Part shown: piece after piece, positions 48,915 to 58,056 of the stretch
Numbering within the stretch: position 1 is the stretch's first letter
Layout: each line of letters opens with the position of its first letter
Assembly (NCBI GenBank): GCA_038093515.1
Contig: JBBPSI010000158.1
Span: 1 to 58,056, forward strand
Length of the DNA: 58,056 nt
Reading direction: 5' to 3'
From: Butyriboletus loyo
Taxonomy: Eukaryota > Basidiomycota > Agaricomycetes > Boletales > Boletaceae
Translations under genes and position numbers: made by a program
The notes under the pieces: generated by a model
Databases searched by the model: none
Told to the model about the DNA's origin: nothing
The model's input: the letters and a program-made list of their open reading frames with translations, nothing else

Positions 48915-49175
48915 TTGAGCAAGAACGTTTGTGGACTTACATGCCAGTGCAGACGGTGGCTGCTTTTCCACTGGCAGCCACGTCTCAGATTGGACGCAAC
49001 GGGGCTGCTACATAAAGAACGTATCAGAACGAAATATTCTTCCTGTGACTTGGGTTGACATTTCCTCGACGCCGTCCAATGTTCGTGACTTTGTCAACCT
49101 GTGTTGTATCAGAATGTAAGTCACACTCTGGCACCAGAGTAAGGGCCGTGCTTCGTCGGCAGAGACCTTGTTTAG
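48915..49175 (+). repeat. Inverted repeat, left arm
   Basis: Matches the reverse complement of about 50405-50690. Shared blocks: GTGGACTTACAT.CCAGTGCAGA, GGCAGCCACGTCTC, GGACGCAACGGGG, ACATAAAGAAC, ATTCTTCCTGTGACTTGGGT and TCGTGACTTTGTCAACCTGT, then CACCAGAGTAAGGG and GGCAGAGACCTTGT. A decayed protein (DLH-SA, SHVSDWTQRG) may be encoded in both arms, without a full open frame. Confidence 0.85.
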
Positions 49176-50404
49176 TAGGAAGTGGCTAAGCTGGATGTGG
49201 AAACGAGACGATAGTGGTAAACTAATCAGTGACAAGCCGTTTGGTTGGGTGGGCATGCCATATGATCATTGCTCGTTGGTGTTTATGCTAACGAAACCAC
49301 ATTGAATACGGGCGGAGAGATTCTAGCCCCATTTTCTCCGCCGGGCTCGAGGGGTATACAAGACGAGATGGTCAGCTATCATGAAAAAGTAGTGCCATAT
49401 CAGCACCTGTGTGAGAAAATAGCTGCAATCAGAATACATACGTACGCCAATACAAGTAACCACAACTTGCGGTGAGACGACTTCGTAACGAGTTTGCCCC
49501 GTTTCATTGGGCGTGTCCAGACATCAACGGGTCTAGGAAGCCTTACAATGTAGACGCAGTTCACGGGCGTGGCGATTGATCGACCGTGACGCGGCCCACA
49601 AAACGACACAAAACGACCGCGCTGAGATCGTGATCGTTGTTCCCTCAGATGACTGATAATGATTGGGTATGGTTACGGAAGAACGTTTGTTCGTTCCAAA
49701 GTACGGTGTGCCTGGAACTTCCAGGGAGCTACGCAGCGGCTACCCATAATGCATAATGGTCCGCGTGACAGAAAGGATAGTACGCACTTTAAATTCATTC
49801 CTGGAAAGGTCACTCTCAGGTGTAAATTATGTCTAGAAGGTCGCGATTTTTGGAAAAGGCATTCCTGAAAGTTACTTACTAGATAAGCAGTATTAGTTGC
49901 CTGTATTACACTGATCAGCGGGCAGGGCAATGATTAGAACAGGTTGTAGCCAGTCGGTTACCACCGAACCATGACCGTTGGAGATTCACTCCTAGTGCTA
50001 TCTTTGAGCGAACGGCAGATTGCGGCATCGCCTTGTGCCTTCGCTCCCTCATCACCACCGTCATACTCTACACGACGGTTTCAAAGGACTTCTCGTCTGT
50101 CCTGTTCACCTTCAAGTCTTTTCTCCCGCTCACCGCTCCCTTGTCTCCGTCTCGTCGGCAACTCAACGTTGCGCCTCACAGCATCTCTTCTTTGTGGTGA
50201 ACTACGTTCTCTGTGTTTCGTCTCTGCTGCGAGGCTGGCCGCTCACTCTTCGCAGCTCACTTCGACCCCACAGGATCGTAGGACATCGGAAGCGCTGCGC
50301 GCTTTCGCCCATCCGCCGCATTATCGTATCACTCAGTTCACCAGCATTATTTGTCTGTCATCTACATTCCTTGGCACTCCGTATCTACAGTGAACTTCAA
50401 AGAC
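49176..50404. other. Spacer between the inverted arms
   Basis: No confident gene. The ORFs at 49971-50393 and 50020-50460 overlap in two frames and are Ser/Leu/Arg-rich, typical of GC-neutral chance frames. Confidence 0.45.
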
Positions 50405-50690
50405 TTGTACACAAGGTCTCTGCCGACGAGTACGACCCTTACTCTGGTGCCGGAGTGTGACCTACAACGTGACAGGTTGACAAAGTCACGAACCGTTACT
50501 GAACACCATCAAGGGAATGTCAACCCAAGTCACAGGAAGAATATCATGATATGTTCTTTATGTAGTGGTCCCCCGTTGCGTCCAGTCCGAGACGTGGCAG
50601 CCAGCGGAAAAGCGGCCACCTTTACTTTGGTGTTTTCTATCTGCACTGGTATGTAAGTCCGCAATGTTCATGTTCAACTTAATGGGGTCC
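50405..50690 (-). repeat. Inverted repeat, right arm
   Basis: Reverse complement of 48915-49175. Together with the hydrophobin genes and their promoters it makes a large inverted duplication whose centre lies near 49.8 kb. The right spacer to the gene (50691-51640) is about 400 bp longer than the left one. Confidence 0.85.
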
Positions 50691-51640
50691 GGGACCAGTC
50701 TGCTGGAATGACCGAGCGTGCCCGCCGCCGAGTAGGAGCGGGAGGTACCGTTATCTCCATCTCCATCTCCGTTCCTGTCCATTCTTCGTTGATCCACCTT
50801 TGACATAATATGTAGGTCCATCATTTAAATTCCTGCGTTAATACGATACGCCGTATTTGACTACTGATACATGTGATAGCTCCGTGCTTCAACCCGCGCT
50901 CAGGCTTGCTCCAATACTTAGTTATATAAATAGTCACCCGTCAGCGACTGCTCCTCTCAGTCCGTTGTCCTATTCCGCACGACAACTGGGTGAGCCGAGT
51001 TTATATATACACATTCACTTACTCATACTGATACACTACGAAGTACGCTGTCACTTGATAGGTGAATATACCCCCTAGTCCGTTGTGACTTGATAGTCGT
51101 GCCGCCCGTATATTTTCTATATAGTTTTCGCACAATCCCCTCGACTGGTCCTTACACCAGGGCTAAGTCTGAGTTCAGCCACGTTCGTTCTTCGAGGAGC
51201 AAGGTTTTCAGACGGACAAAGCCAATTGCATCTATGGCCACGCTCGGCATTCCTTCAGCTGTAAATACGCTATATGGCAACGTGCCGACGGACTATCCGC
51301 ATGAGTTCCAACGCCTGAATTGCCTCCGCCTGCGCTCGATGCAAGAGTATATCCTCCTAACTTGTGCGATCTGTCTCGCACTAGTGCGGTGTGACCAGCC
51401 CAGAGAGGATGATCTTATCCGAGGTTCTCTCAAGGTTTCTTCCAAACCAATTACAACCCCGACAGAAAATCAATACATTCAAACGCAACCCCTTTGCGAA
51501 ACAAAAAACCATACATTTCAAGACAACCCCTTTGCAAAAAGAATACTGTAGCTCCCACTGAACTAAGAAAAGAGGAATGAAGAAAAATATGATTTCAGGA
51601 GCCACCGTGCCGACTTGGCATCACCGCGTATTTCAGCTGT
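50691..51640. other. Spacer, 3' flank of copy 2 hydrophobin
   Basis: No gene recognised. The last part, about 51460-51610, is the inverted match to the 3' flank of copy 1. The ORF at 51090-51551 reads through this flank and is rejected. Confidence 0.5.
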
Positions 51641-52107
51641 TCACGGGGTGTAGGTGATAGGAGAGCAACCGACGTTGATCAACCCGCCCTCCTATGTGTG
51701 TAGAGAACGATCAATGTCGCTCGTACGTTCAAAAAACAAGTTCAACTCACGAAAGTATTGTTAGTGCAGCAGACGGTCTGCGCGCTGCACGAAGCGCCCT
51801 GGGCCTGACCGATCACCGTGATCGGGTCGCAGGCGAGTCCGACGAGAGCTGCGACAGGAACGACAATCCCGAGTCCTTCAAGGATACCGGCACCCAGTGG
51901 GCTGTTTGCCTGCAGCGTGGGCCATCGTTAGCGCAAATCACTAAAGCGTGATGGGCAGGTAAATCTCACAGTGTAGGTCTGGTCACAGCATTGGAGCGAG
52001 CCAATGTCACATACGGAGTTCTGACGGGCATCGAGCGCGTTGGGCGCAGCGCCGGCGACTGCAGCGAGAGCAGCAATGGGAAGAAGGGAAATGAAGCGGA
52101 TGTACAT
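51641..52107 (-). CDS. Class I hydrophobin (copy 2)
   Basis: Three exons (52107-51970, 51909-51751, 51691-51641) give 348 nt, 115 residues. Signal peptide MYIRFISLLPIAALAAVAGA; the eight cysteines read VCDIG, LQCCDQ, GLACDP, GASCSA, TVCCTN and VGCSPI. Intron positions and phases equal copy 1. The mature proteins share the C-terminal GGLINVGCSPI-like end, while the surface loops differ (ANSPLGAGILEGLG here, SNSPQGISTIQGVS in copy 1). It is read toward copy 1 from the other side and is probably functional. The secreted product should coat hyphae like its sister. Confidence 0.95.
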
Positions 52108-52277
52108 CTTTCTAACACTGGGTAGGTTGAGTCGTTTGAGAGGCGGTTGGATCCTGTTTCACTGATGGTGAGTGGTTCTGCAACCTCCCTTTTATACAGC
52201 GAGAGGGGCAGACTCTTCCTGCCTTCTATTGGACACGCCCCTCGAATATAATAAGGGCAAAACTATTACATCTGCAA
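52108..52277 (-). promoter_or_regulatory. Hydrophobin copy 2 promoter
   Basis: TATAAAA on the minus strand at 52196-52190, 89 bases before the ATG. CCTTATTATATT (minus, near 52250) and the AATAGAAGGCAGGAAGAG block match the other two hydrophobin promoters. Confidence 0.75.
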
Positions 52278-52400
52278 AGGCGCTATGTAACGTTATCGCT
52301 TGATTACTCTACCGCAGTCGTTTGAGAGTTCTGATTGGACGATCTATAGGTGGACTAACCAAACAGAGACTAGTTTGAGCTTTTGGGTCGGCTGCGTTTG
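52278..52400 (-). repeat. Dispersed repeat copy B
   Basis: Reverse complement of 4247-4345 with an extra internal segment of about 50 bases. It lies directly upstream of the hydrophobin promoter and ends about 10 bases before the outer element. Confidence 0.75.
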
Positions 52401-52556
52401 TAGATTAGTAGAGCCAGTTCGGTATGCTCAGACAATAGGTAGCCGAAATAGTAGGAGTGCAAGCAGCAGCTGCAACTGAATGCTCGGAGCCTGAACCTTC
52501 ACATGGCTGCGGGATGGTATCAATAGCGGGTCTCAAGCACTAGCCGGGCCAACTAG

Positions 52557-52640
52557 TTGGTCCGGCTAAGACCAACTAGTTGTTTAGATAAGCTCGGCTA
52601 AGGCCAACTAGTTGTTTAGATAAGCTCGGCTGAGGAGCAT
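52557..52640. repeat. Subterminal tandem repeat
   Basis: Two adjacent copies of a unit of about 35 bp containing CCAACTAGTTGTTTAGATAA and GCTCGGCT. They may serve as transposase binding sites; inference from position. Confidence 0.7.
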
Positions 52641-52809
52641 GAAAAGTTCGATGGACGACATGTTTAAGCTCCGCTTTAAATATCGGACATGCCCGAACAC
52701 AGCATATTTCCAAATTAAGAGTTGTCAGGGGCACTGCCTATGTGTGGCTGCTTTGAGTTCCGCTTTAAACTATCGGACGCACCCGGTGCACGATCGGCCC
52801 TAAGTGTTT

Positions 52810-52900
52810 TTGACTACACTTTTGGTACACTTTTGGTACACTTTTTTACTACACTTTTGGTACACTTTTTTACTGCACTTTTGGTACACTTTTGGTACAC
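52810..52900. repeat. ACACTTTTGGT short tandem repeats
   Basis: Seven or more copies of TACACTTTTGG or the shorter TACACTTTTTTAC follow one another. They lie in the 5' leader of the transposase gene. Confidence 0.85.
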
Positions 52901-53020
52901 CTGTTGTTGCAAATTAAAACTCCACTTAGAATTATTACCAAAAAAGGCAAAAACATCGGTCAGATATACCAACCCCCTTATCTAGCCTGTTCCCTTGTTT
53001 CCAGCCCATCCCCTCATAAA

Positions 53021-54605
53021 ATGCCCAGGCCCTCAGCACGTCAGGAGGCTTTGAGGCTCCTTGAAGGAGCTTTGAACAGGGTTAATACAGCACAAACCAT
53101 GGAAATCTTGAATCAAATCTTGCTTCAAATTGAGGTTGACTCTGATTCTGCCAGTGGTTCTGATGCCACTTATTCTTCATATACCCCATCTTCACCCACC
53201 ACCCCATCTACCCCACTCTCCTATTCAACATCAGCTTCTGGCCAATCTAACACTCCTTTCTTTCAATCAGAGGAAGTGGTTAGGTTTCAAAGTGCAATCC
53301 AAGCAGCAATTGATGAAGTAGAACAGGCTCGTGTTCTTCACTCTCATATCCAAACAACCCATGCACCACAGATTCACCTTCTCAAAGAGTGGAAAATGGA
53401 CCGCCCATGGCTTTTTCGCCGCAAGCTTTGAGTATCTCCTGAAGTCTTTGCTCAGCTGGTTGAGAGAATTCATCCTCACCCCATTTTCCACACAAGCAGC
53501 CTTCATGACTCTGGTTCTGATGGCATGCCTCTTCCAACCTCTCATCCTGCTAATCAGCAATTGCCTGTCTGGTTCCAGCTTGCCATTTTCTTGAATGGTG
53601 CAGGTCACTATGGGAATGCTGCAACTTCACAAGATATGGCAGAATGGGCAGGTGTTGCTGTTGGTACAATCCATAACTGTTACAAACGTGTTATGCTTTC
53701 ACTCTTGCATTTGCATGATGAAGCTATACACTTTGATCCTATCAATTGTGAAGAAGACCATGCAGAAAAAGAAAGGGCAAAAAATTGGGTTGAGGCTAGA
53801 TCTATTCCAGCATGGAGAGGGGGTTTTCTATGTGTTGATGGAACAACCTTCAATTTCTTCCAGAAGCCAGGACTTCATGGTGAGGTCTTCTTTGACAGAA
53901 AGTCAAGATACTCTGTAACAAATCAGGTTGGTTTCAATTCTTTTTCAATTATAGATACTTACTATATTTCAGGTTGTCATCCTCCCCCACAATCTAAAGA
54001 TTGTGGACTATGCAATTGGTCTTCCAGGAAGCATTCATGATGCCAGTGCTTTCCAACACACTCGTGTTGCTCATCATCCTAATCAATTCTTTGGTGCCAA
54101 TGAGTGGCTTTGGGCTGATTCAGCCTATTCCAGTCAGACTTGGTGTGTTACACCATTCAAGAGACCTGTTGGAGGAAGTCTTGGACCTGACAAGAGAACA
54201 TTCAATAATTATTTATCATCAGTAAGGATTCTATCTCTTTATTCTTTGACTTGACTTTAATAGTTGCAGATACGGGTTCGAACTGAGCATCTCTATGGTT
54301 CCCTCAAAGGCCGTTTCCAATCACTTCTGGATCTGCGCTTCCGAATTCAAACACAAGCCAATCTGGACTATGCAACTACATGGATTCGCTGCTGCTTGAT
54401 TCTCCATAATCTGATTGTTGACACTGAGAAAGAGCTTGGATTGAATAGCTCAATGTCAGACTTTGAACAGGAGTATCAAAGGCAAGGGCAGGATAGGGAC
54501 TTGGAGAATGAGGAGGAAGGACCAGAGTTGAATGATGGCCTTGCTACATCAACAGGACAGGCATTCAGACAGCAAATCATGAATACTTTGTTGCAGAACA
54601 TATAG
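53021..54605 (+). pseudogene. Harbinger DDE transposase, one stop
   Basis: Exons 53021-53926, 53973-54221 and 54270-54605 form one frame of 497 codons, interrupted only by TGA at 53429-53431 (codon 137). The N-terminus is MPRPSARQEALRLLEGALNR with a Ser/Thr-rich linker. The DDE_Tnp_4 core follows: a helix-turn-helix-like AEWAGVAVGTIHNCYKRVM, FLCVDGTTFNFF (first Asp, about residue 272), GLPGSIHDASAF, EWLWADSAYS (about 351) and RTEHLYGSLKGRF (Glu, about 390). The stop lies where the reading frame continues smoothly on both sides, so a single base change (CGA to TGA is the simplest) would explain it. The rest shows no damage, which points to recent inactivation. In active elements this protein cuts and pastes the DNA together with the second protein. 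Confidence 0.88.
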
Positions 54606-54624
54606 ATTTCTTATTGCAACAAAA

Positions 54625-54720
54625 GAAACCAAAGAACATATGTAATAATTGAAAAACATATGTATAAAAAACATATGAAAGTGAATACATATGTAGCAAG
54701 CGGACAACATATGTAGGTAA
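54625..54720. repeat. ACATATG repeats between convergent genes
   Basis: Six ACATATG or CATATGT motifs in under 100 bases, in the 3' overlap zone of the two transposon genes. Possibly termination or regulatory spacing; no direct evidence. Confidence 0.7.
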
Positions 54721-54762
54721 ATGTTCGGATGCGTCCGACATGACAAAAGCAGATGACTACAA

Positions 54763-56611
54763 CTAGAGCGGCGGCGGTATATTTCCATGCCCAGGCAGTG
54801 ACAACTGATTAGCCTGCGTCTTTTCCAGCTCAAGTTGCTGCTCAAGTTGCCTTACCTTCAACTCAGCCATCTTCAGCTTGAACTCTTGCTGCTGTTTCAG
54901 TTGGTTGGCATTGAGCTGCGCCATCCGTTCTTGATGCTCCCGCTCGGCCGCCTTATCCCGATAGTGTGCGTCGCGGCGATTGTGCTTATCCTGACTTTGT
55001 GCATGCACGACACTTGCCCCCCGCATGATAAGGTCTTCGGCTTGTTTTGCGAGTCTCTGATTCGCATTCGGAGGTGCAGCAGATGCACGCTTGGACCGGT
55101 GCGAGCTACTACCAGTGGTGGAGGTGGGAGGAGTGGGGATGTCGTATAGCGGATCCGGATTTGTACCTACCGACCGCGCAGTGAACGGTGATCCCGATAT
55201 GTTGGATGAGTCCGAATCTGGAGCGCCGGGATTGCGGTGACCAACGTGTGGTACGGGGTGCATTGGAAAATCAGATTCGTCATCCGAGAATGAAACAACC
55301 CTCCCCGAGATGGGAGGAGGAGGAAGTACACATGGGGCGCCCCCACAAAAAGAGAGAGGGACCAGGGACCGCATACCATGTTGCGAAGAGCCTAGGCGGT
55401 GACCAGAGGAAGGGGGTGGGACAGAGGGGAGATTGTTAGTATCCTCGTCTAAATCCATCTGGAAAAACGAAGAAAAAAGCTCATCCGCATTGTTGGGAGT
55501 ATGCGTATGAGCGGTGGGTGTGGTGGTTCCACCGCCAAGGGACAGCAATCCATGGCGAACCGAAGGAGAGGGCATGGTATTGAGGGGCGACCGCATATGA
55601 AGCAGAGATGGCGCGATGTTGTCGAAAGATGAGGGGGTGGTGCTGTCGAAAGGCGACCGCACGAAGTGATCGAGGGCCAGGTCGATGTGAGGTATTGGAA
55701 CTGGTGAGGGCATGCTGCTGTTCAGAGGCGAGGGAGTGTGGCTGTCAAGGAAAAGTGGCGATGAAACGCCACTGTCAGGACCTGATGAGTACTCTACTTC
55801 CGTCTCATTTGCGGAGCTGGGTCCGCTGCCTGTGTTTCCAAGTTTGAATAGGGCAAGGGCATCACCCTCGAAATCCTGGCCTGAGTCAGCAGTTGATGCG
55901 GACGTATTGAATCCCGGATTCGTCCTCCAGAACCCATGCAAGTCAGGCCACCATGGAAACGACTCAATGATCAACTCTACTCAAGCATTAGTGAGACTAA
56001 ATTTGAGTGGAAGCCGACCCACCTATGATATTTCCCTTTGACGGATCTTGTTGCAGCTCCTCGTAAGTCCTTCCTGCCCCAGTTTGCCCAAGCTCCTTGT
56101 TAGCCTTGTTGTAGCTCTTTCGTAATCTATGACAATGTTAGTAGAGGTATATGGGTCATGATGTGACTTACTCTTTTATACGACGGTCGATCTTGTCGAC
56201 AAAAAGCTCTGGGCGCGACTGGGAGTAGCGCTGAACATCTGCATCATCATCGTTTGCAAAGATGGCCTTGGCAGCCTCCTGATAGTAATGGGCCCTTGAA
56301 GTCCCTGAGACCTCCTTCCTGCGATTGCCATCTTTGGCGTCTTGGGTGGAGTCGGAAAATATCTTGAACCGGGCAGCTTCATGCTCCTTCAACCACTCGA
56401 TGAGGCGTGTTGTGCGAGAAGCACAGTCCTTGTCCCAACGGATGAGCGGCGCCTTGACTTTGCGACCAGGATGGGAGTCAGCAGGGAGGGTGGATGAAGA
56501 AGAAAGGCTGCCTTGATTTATAGCTGAGCGGCTCTTGGGTTGAAGGTCCTTGGGCATCATTAACAGTGAGCGAGGGGTAAGATTGAGTCGGAGCCTGAAC
56601 CCCACGACCAT
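54763..56611 (-). CDS. Myb/SANT-like second Harbinger protein
   Basis: Three exons (56611 to about 56170, about 56120-56025, about 55980-54763). The N-terminal part has the Myb/SANT-like module of fungal PIF/Harbinger elements: IRWDKDCASRTTRLIEWLKE, HYYQEAAKAIFAND, DKIDRRIKE joining LRKSYNKANKELGQTG and GRTYEELQQD, then ELIIESFPWWPDLHGFWR. A long Ser/Pro-rich tail is followed by a C-terminal coiled coil (QQQEFKLKMAELKVRQLEQQ). In known elements such a protein binds the transposon ends and brings the transposase to the nucleus. No stop codon or frameshift is seen, so this gene may still be active even though the transposase is broken. It is convergent with the transposase. Confidence 0.82.
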
Positions 56612-56767
56612 AGTGAGTGACTAATTTTCGATATGTCAGTCACTAGTTGGCCAACTAGTGGTCATGCTTGAGACCCGCTAATGCTGCAAAGTCGCTTGCA
56701 CTCCTACTATTTCGGCCAAGTCCCTACTATTTCGGCTACCTACTGTCTGAGCATACCGAACTGGCTC

Positions 56768-57682
56768 TAAGTTAACGCAAAAAACCAACATCGGGCCGCC
56801 CTAGACCATTACAACTAGATCCAAAACGTTAGACCACTTTCACCTGTGTTGCACTGACGTTTGGGTTTACTTACCTTAGTTCACAGGACAAATAACATCA
56901 TGACTATGCCTAATCAAGCGTACTCGCACAAAAATTGCCACGGTCCTCTTGGTGGAGCTGAACCTACAGTGCACATTAACTGGCAGGCACAAAAGTTCAT
57001 TGCAGCTTCCTTCTCCGAATCAACAAGTGTGTCGTGCCTAGCTTGCCAATCAGTAACAACCAACTTCAACCCGCAGCCCAACGAGCTTCCTCTTTCCCTC
57101 AGAACTGATGGTGATAATTTCTCACTCTCTGCCAGCCCGGGCATGACAAAGGTAACATATCCAGCCTTGCAAAGCTTCTCAACAAGCGGATGGATATCAC
57201 TTCCTGCGGCCTGATGTTGGTCTTTGAATTAGTGGGTATCTCATAGTACACCACGTCCATGCCAATGGTGGTTACTTGTATTCACGTACGTTGCATTCTG
57301 GCTATCGTCTCACTCAGGCATTGATTTTTGGTGGTTCCAGGGGATAGACGACCTTTTATTTCATGTCCCCCTGAGATGGGAAGAATGGGGTCCAATCCTC
57401 TCTACCATGTTCAATCCATTTGCATTGACCCAAGCACCAATCAGCGGTGATCACAAGATATCCCAGGCCAGTAACGATATGTCAACATTACATGAAACAC
57501 TTGACCATTTTTGTCCTTAGTATATTCGAAAGGATTGGTACAGAGGCCCTGGCTGGGGGTGCAATAGAAGGCAGGAAGAGGCCCTCCTTGCTGTATAAAA
57601 CATAAGTTGTAGAACCACTCACCATCAGTTAAACAGGATCCCACCACCCCCAAAACAACCCAACTCACCCATCACTAGAAAG
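56768..57682 (+). promoter_or_regulatory. Hydrophobin copy 3 upstream region
   Basis: TATAAAA at 57594-57600, 89 bases before the ATG. From about 57280 on, blocks match the copy 1 promoter: ACGTACGTTGCATTC, GATAGACGACCTT and AGTATATTCGAAAGG, then GCAATAGAAGGCAGGAAGAG (as in copy 2). The part 56768-57270 holds an ORF of 117 codons (56861-57214) without recognised content; I treat it as non-coding. Confidence 0.65.
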
Positions 57683-58056
57683 ATGTACATCTGCTTTACT
57701 GCCCTTCTTCTCATCATTGCCATCGCTGCAGTCGTCGCTGCTGTGCCCCATAAGCTCACATCCTGTGACACCGAGTGTGACATTGGCACACTCCGGTGCT
57801 GCGGCGAGGCTTACAGAGTGAGATTTAGCTGTTGTCACGCTTTCATGATTTGTGCTAACGATGGCCCACGCTGCAGGCAAACAGCCAACAGGGTATCAAG
57901 ATCCTCAACAAACTAGGAGTTGTCGCTCCTGTCACAACTTACATCGGGGTGAACTGTGACTTGATCTCGGCCAATAGTACGAGTGCAAGCCCTAGGTGCG
58001 CTGCCGCGCAGTCCGTGTGCTGCACTGACAATACCTTCATGAGTCGACCATATCTT
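57683..58056 (+). CDS. Class I hydrophobin (copy 3), partial
   Basis: Exon 1 57683-57817, intron 57818-57876, exon 2 57877-58038 and on to the window end. Signal peptide MYICFTALLLIIAIAAVVAA; the cysteine ladder SCDTECDIG, LRCCGE, GVNCDL, RCAAAQ and SVCCTD matches the other copies but has extra cysteines before the first pair and in the signal. At the place of the second intron (58039) the expected GTGAGT reads ATGAGT. If no other donor is used, translation runs into the intron and the last Cys is lost or changed. The end of the gene is outside the window, so its state is open: diverged and maybe dying copy, or one with a changed splice site. Confidence 0.85.

Larger units (their letters stand above)
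52525..56679. mobile_element. PIF/Harbinger transposon, 4.15 kb
   Basis: The element starts AGCGGGTCTCAAGCA (52525) and ends with its complement at 56679, flanked on both sides by AAT (52522-52524 and 56680-56682), a 3-bp target duplication as in PIF/Harbinger. Subterminal AACTAGTTGG palindromes occur at both ends. It carries two convergent genes, a DDE transposase and a Myb/SANT-like protein, the usual two-gene set of this superfamily. It separates hydrophobin copies 2 and 3. Confidence 0.88.
52411..56767. mobile_element. Outer MITE-like element split by Harbinger
   Basis: The ends are inverted repeats of about 45 bases: GAGCCAGTTCGGTATGCTCA at 52411 continues with a GTAGCCGAAATAGTAGG block, and its complement ends at 56767 (right side has the CCTACTATTTCGG block twice). 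Both ends are flanked by TA. Removing the inner transposon and one AAT leaves about 200 bp, a typical MITE size. Left part 52411-52524, right part 56680-56767. Confidence 0.7.

Noticed and set aside
49971..50460. Two overlapping ORFs of 140-146 codons
   Set aside because: Different frames, Ser/Leu/Arg-rich, no homologous counterpart in a mirrored position of the duplication.
51090..51551. 153-codon ORF
   Set aside because: Runs through the duplicated 3' flank of the hydrophobin, which is not open in the other copy.
53331..53594. Hydrophobic 87-codon ORF resembling a membrane protein
   Set aside because: Out-of-frame reading of the transposase gene.
54835..55149. Leu-rich plus-strand ORF
   Set aside because: Antisense of the coiled coil of the Myb/SANT-like protein.

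Overview
This window looks like nuclear DNA of a basidiomycete fungus, most likely a mushroom-forming Agaricomycete. The reasons are genes cut by many 41-80 bp GT-AG introns, three 8-cysteine class I hydrophobins, two DUF6593-type genes, two MFS transporters, and conserved single-copy fungal genes (shugoshin, Prp4 kinase, a BRCT-Myb Rap1). Several gene models below were rebuilt by hand from splice signals, and the spliced lengths of most of them close in frame. Family names come from recalled motifs, not from database searches.

Layout. 1-2237: a 71-bp tandem array that runs into a row of decayed units and then a small gene end. Every unit carries a 3' splice site, exactly three bases, and a 5' splice site, so the array reads as a chain of 3-nt microexons. 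2238-4485: little coding, one LTR-like AT-rich stretch. 4486-18596: DHA1-type MFS transporter, C2-domain protein, two low-complexity unknowns, a DUF6593 protein and, on the minus strand, a DHA2-type MFS transporter. 18.6-23.8 kb: mostly decayed DNA holding two small multi-exon genes that simple ORF calling misses (a 69-residue Cys-rich protein and a 132-residue basic protein). 23840-42534 is a gene-dense housekeeping block: unknown protein, shugoshin, putative cyclase, Prp4 kinase, Rap1, a conserved unknown, a second DUF6593 protein and a second Rap1-like Myb protein that lacks the BRCT part.

42.5-58.06 kb is an accessory region. Two hydrophobins face each other as an inverted duplication that includes promoters and 3' flanks. 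A third hydrophobin lies at the right edge and has lost the usual GT at one intron. Between the second and third sits a complete 4.15-kb PIF/Harbinger transposon with a transposase (one in-frame stop) and a convergent Myb/SANT-like second protein. It is itself inserted in an older TA-flanked MITE-like element. Other short dispersed repeats link this region to the 4.3-kb position.

Working together: the block from 24 to 42 kb contains chromosome and RNA-processing functions (centromere cohesion, telomere-type DNA binding, splicing kinase) but nothing suggests a functional cluster. The hydrophobins are the only clear tandem gene family with shared promoters.
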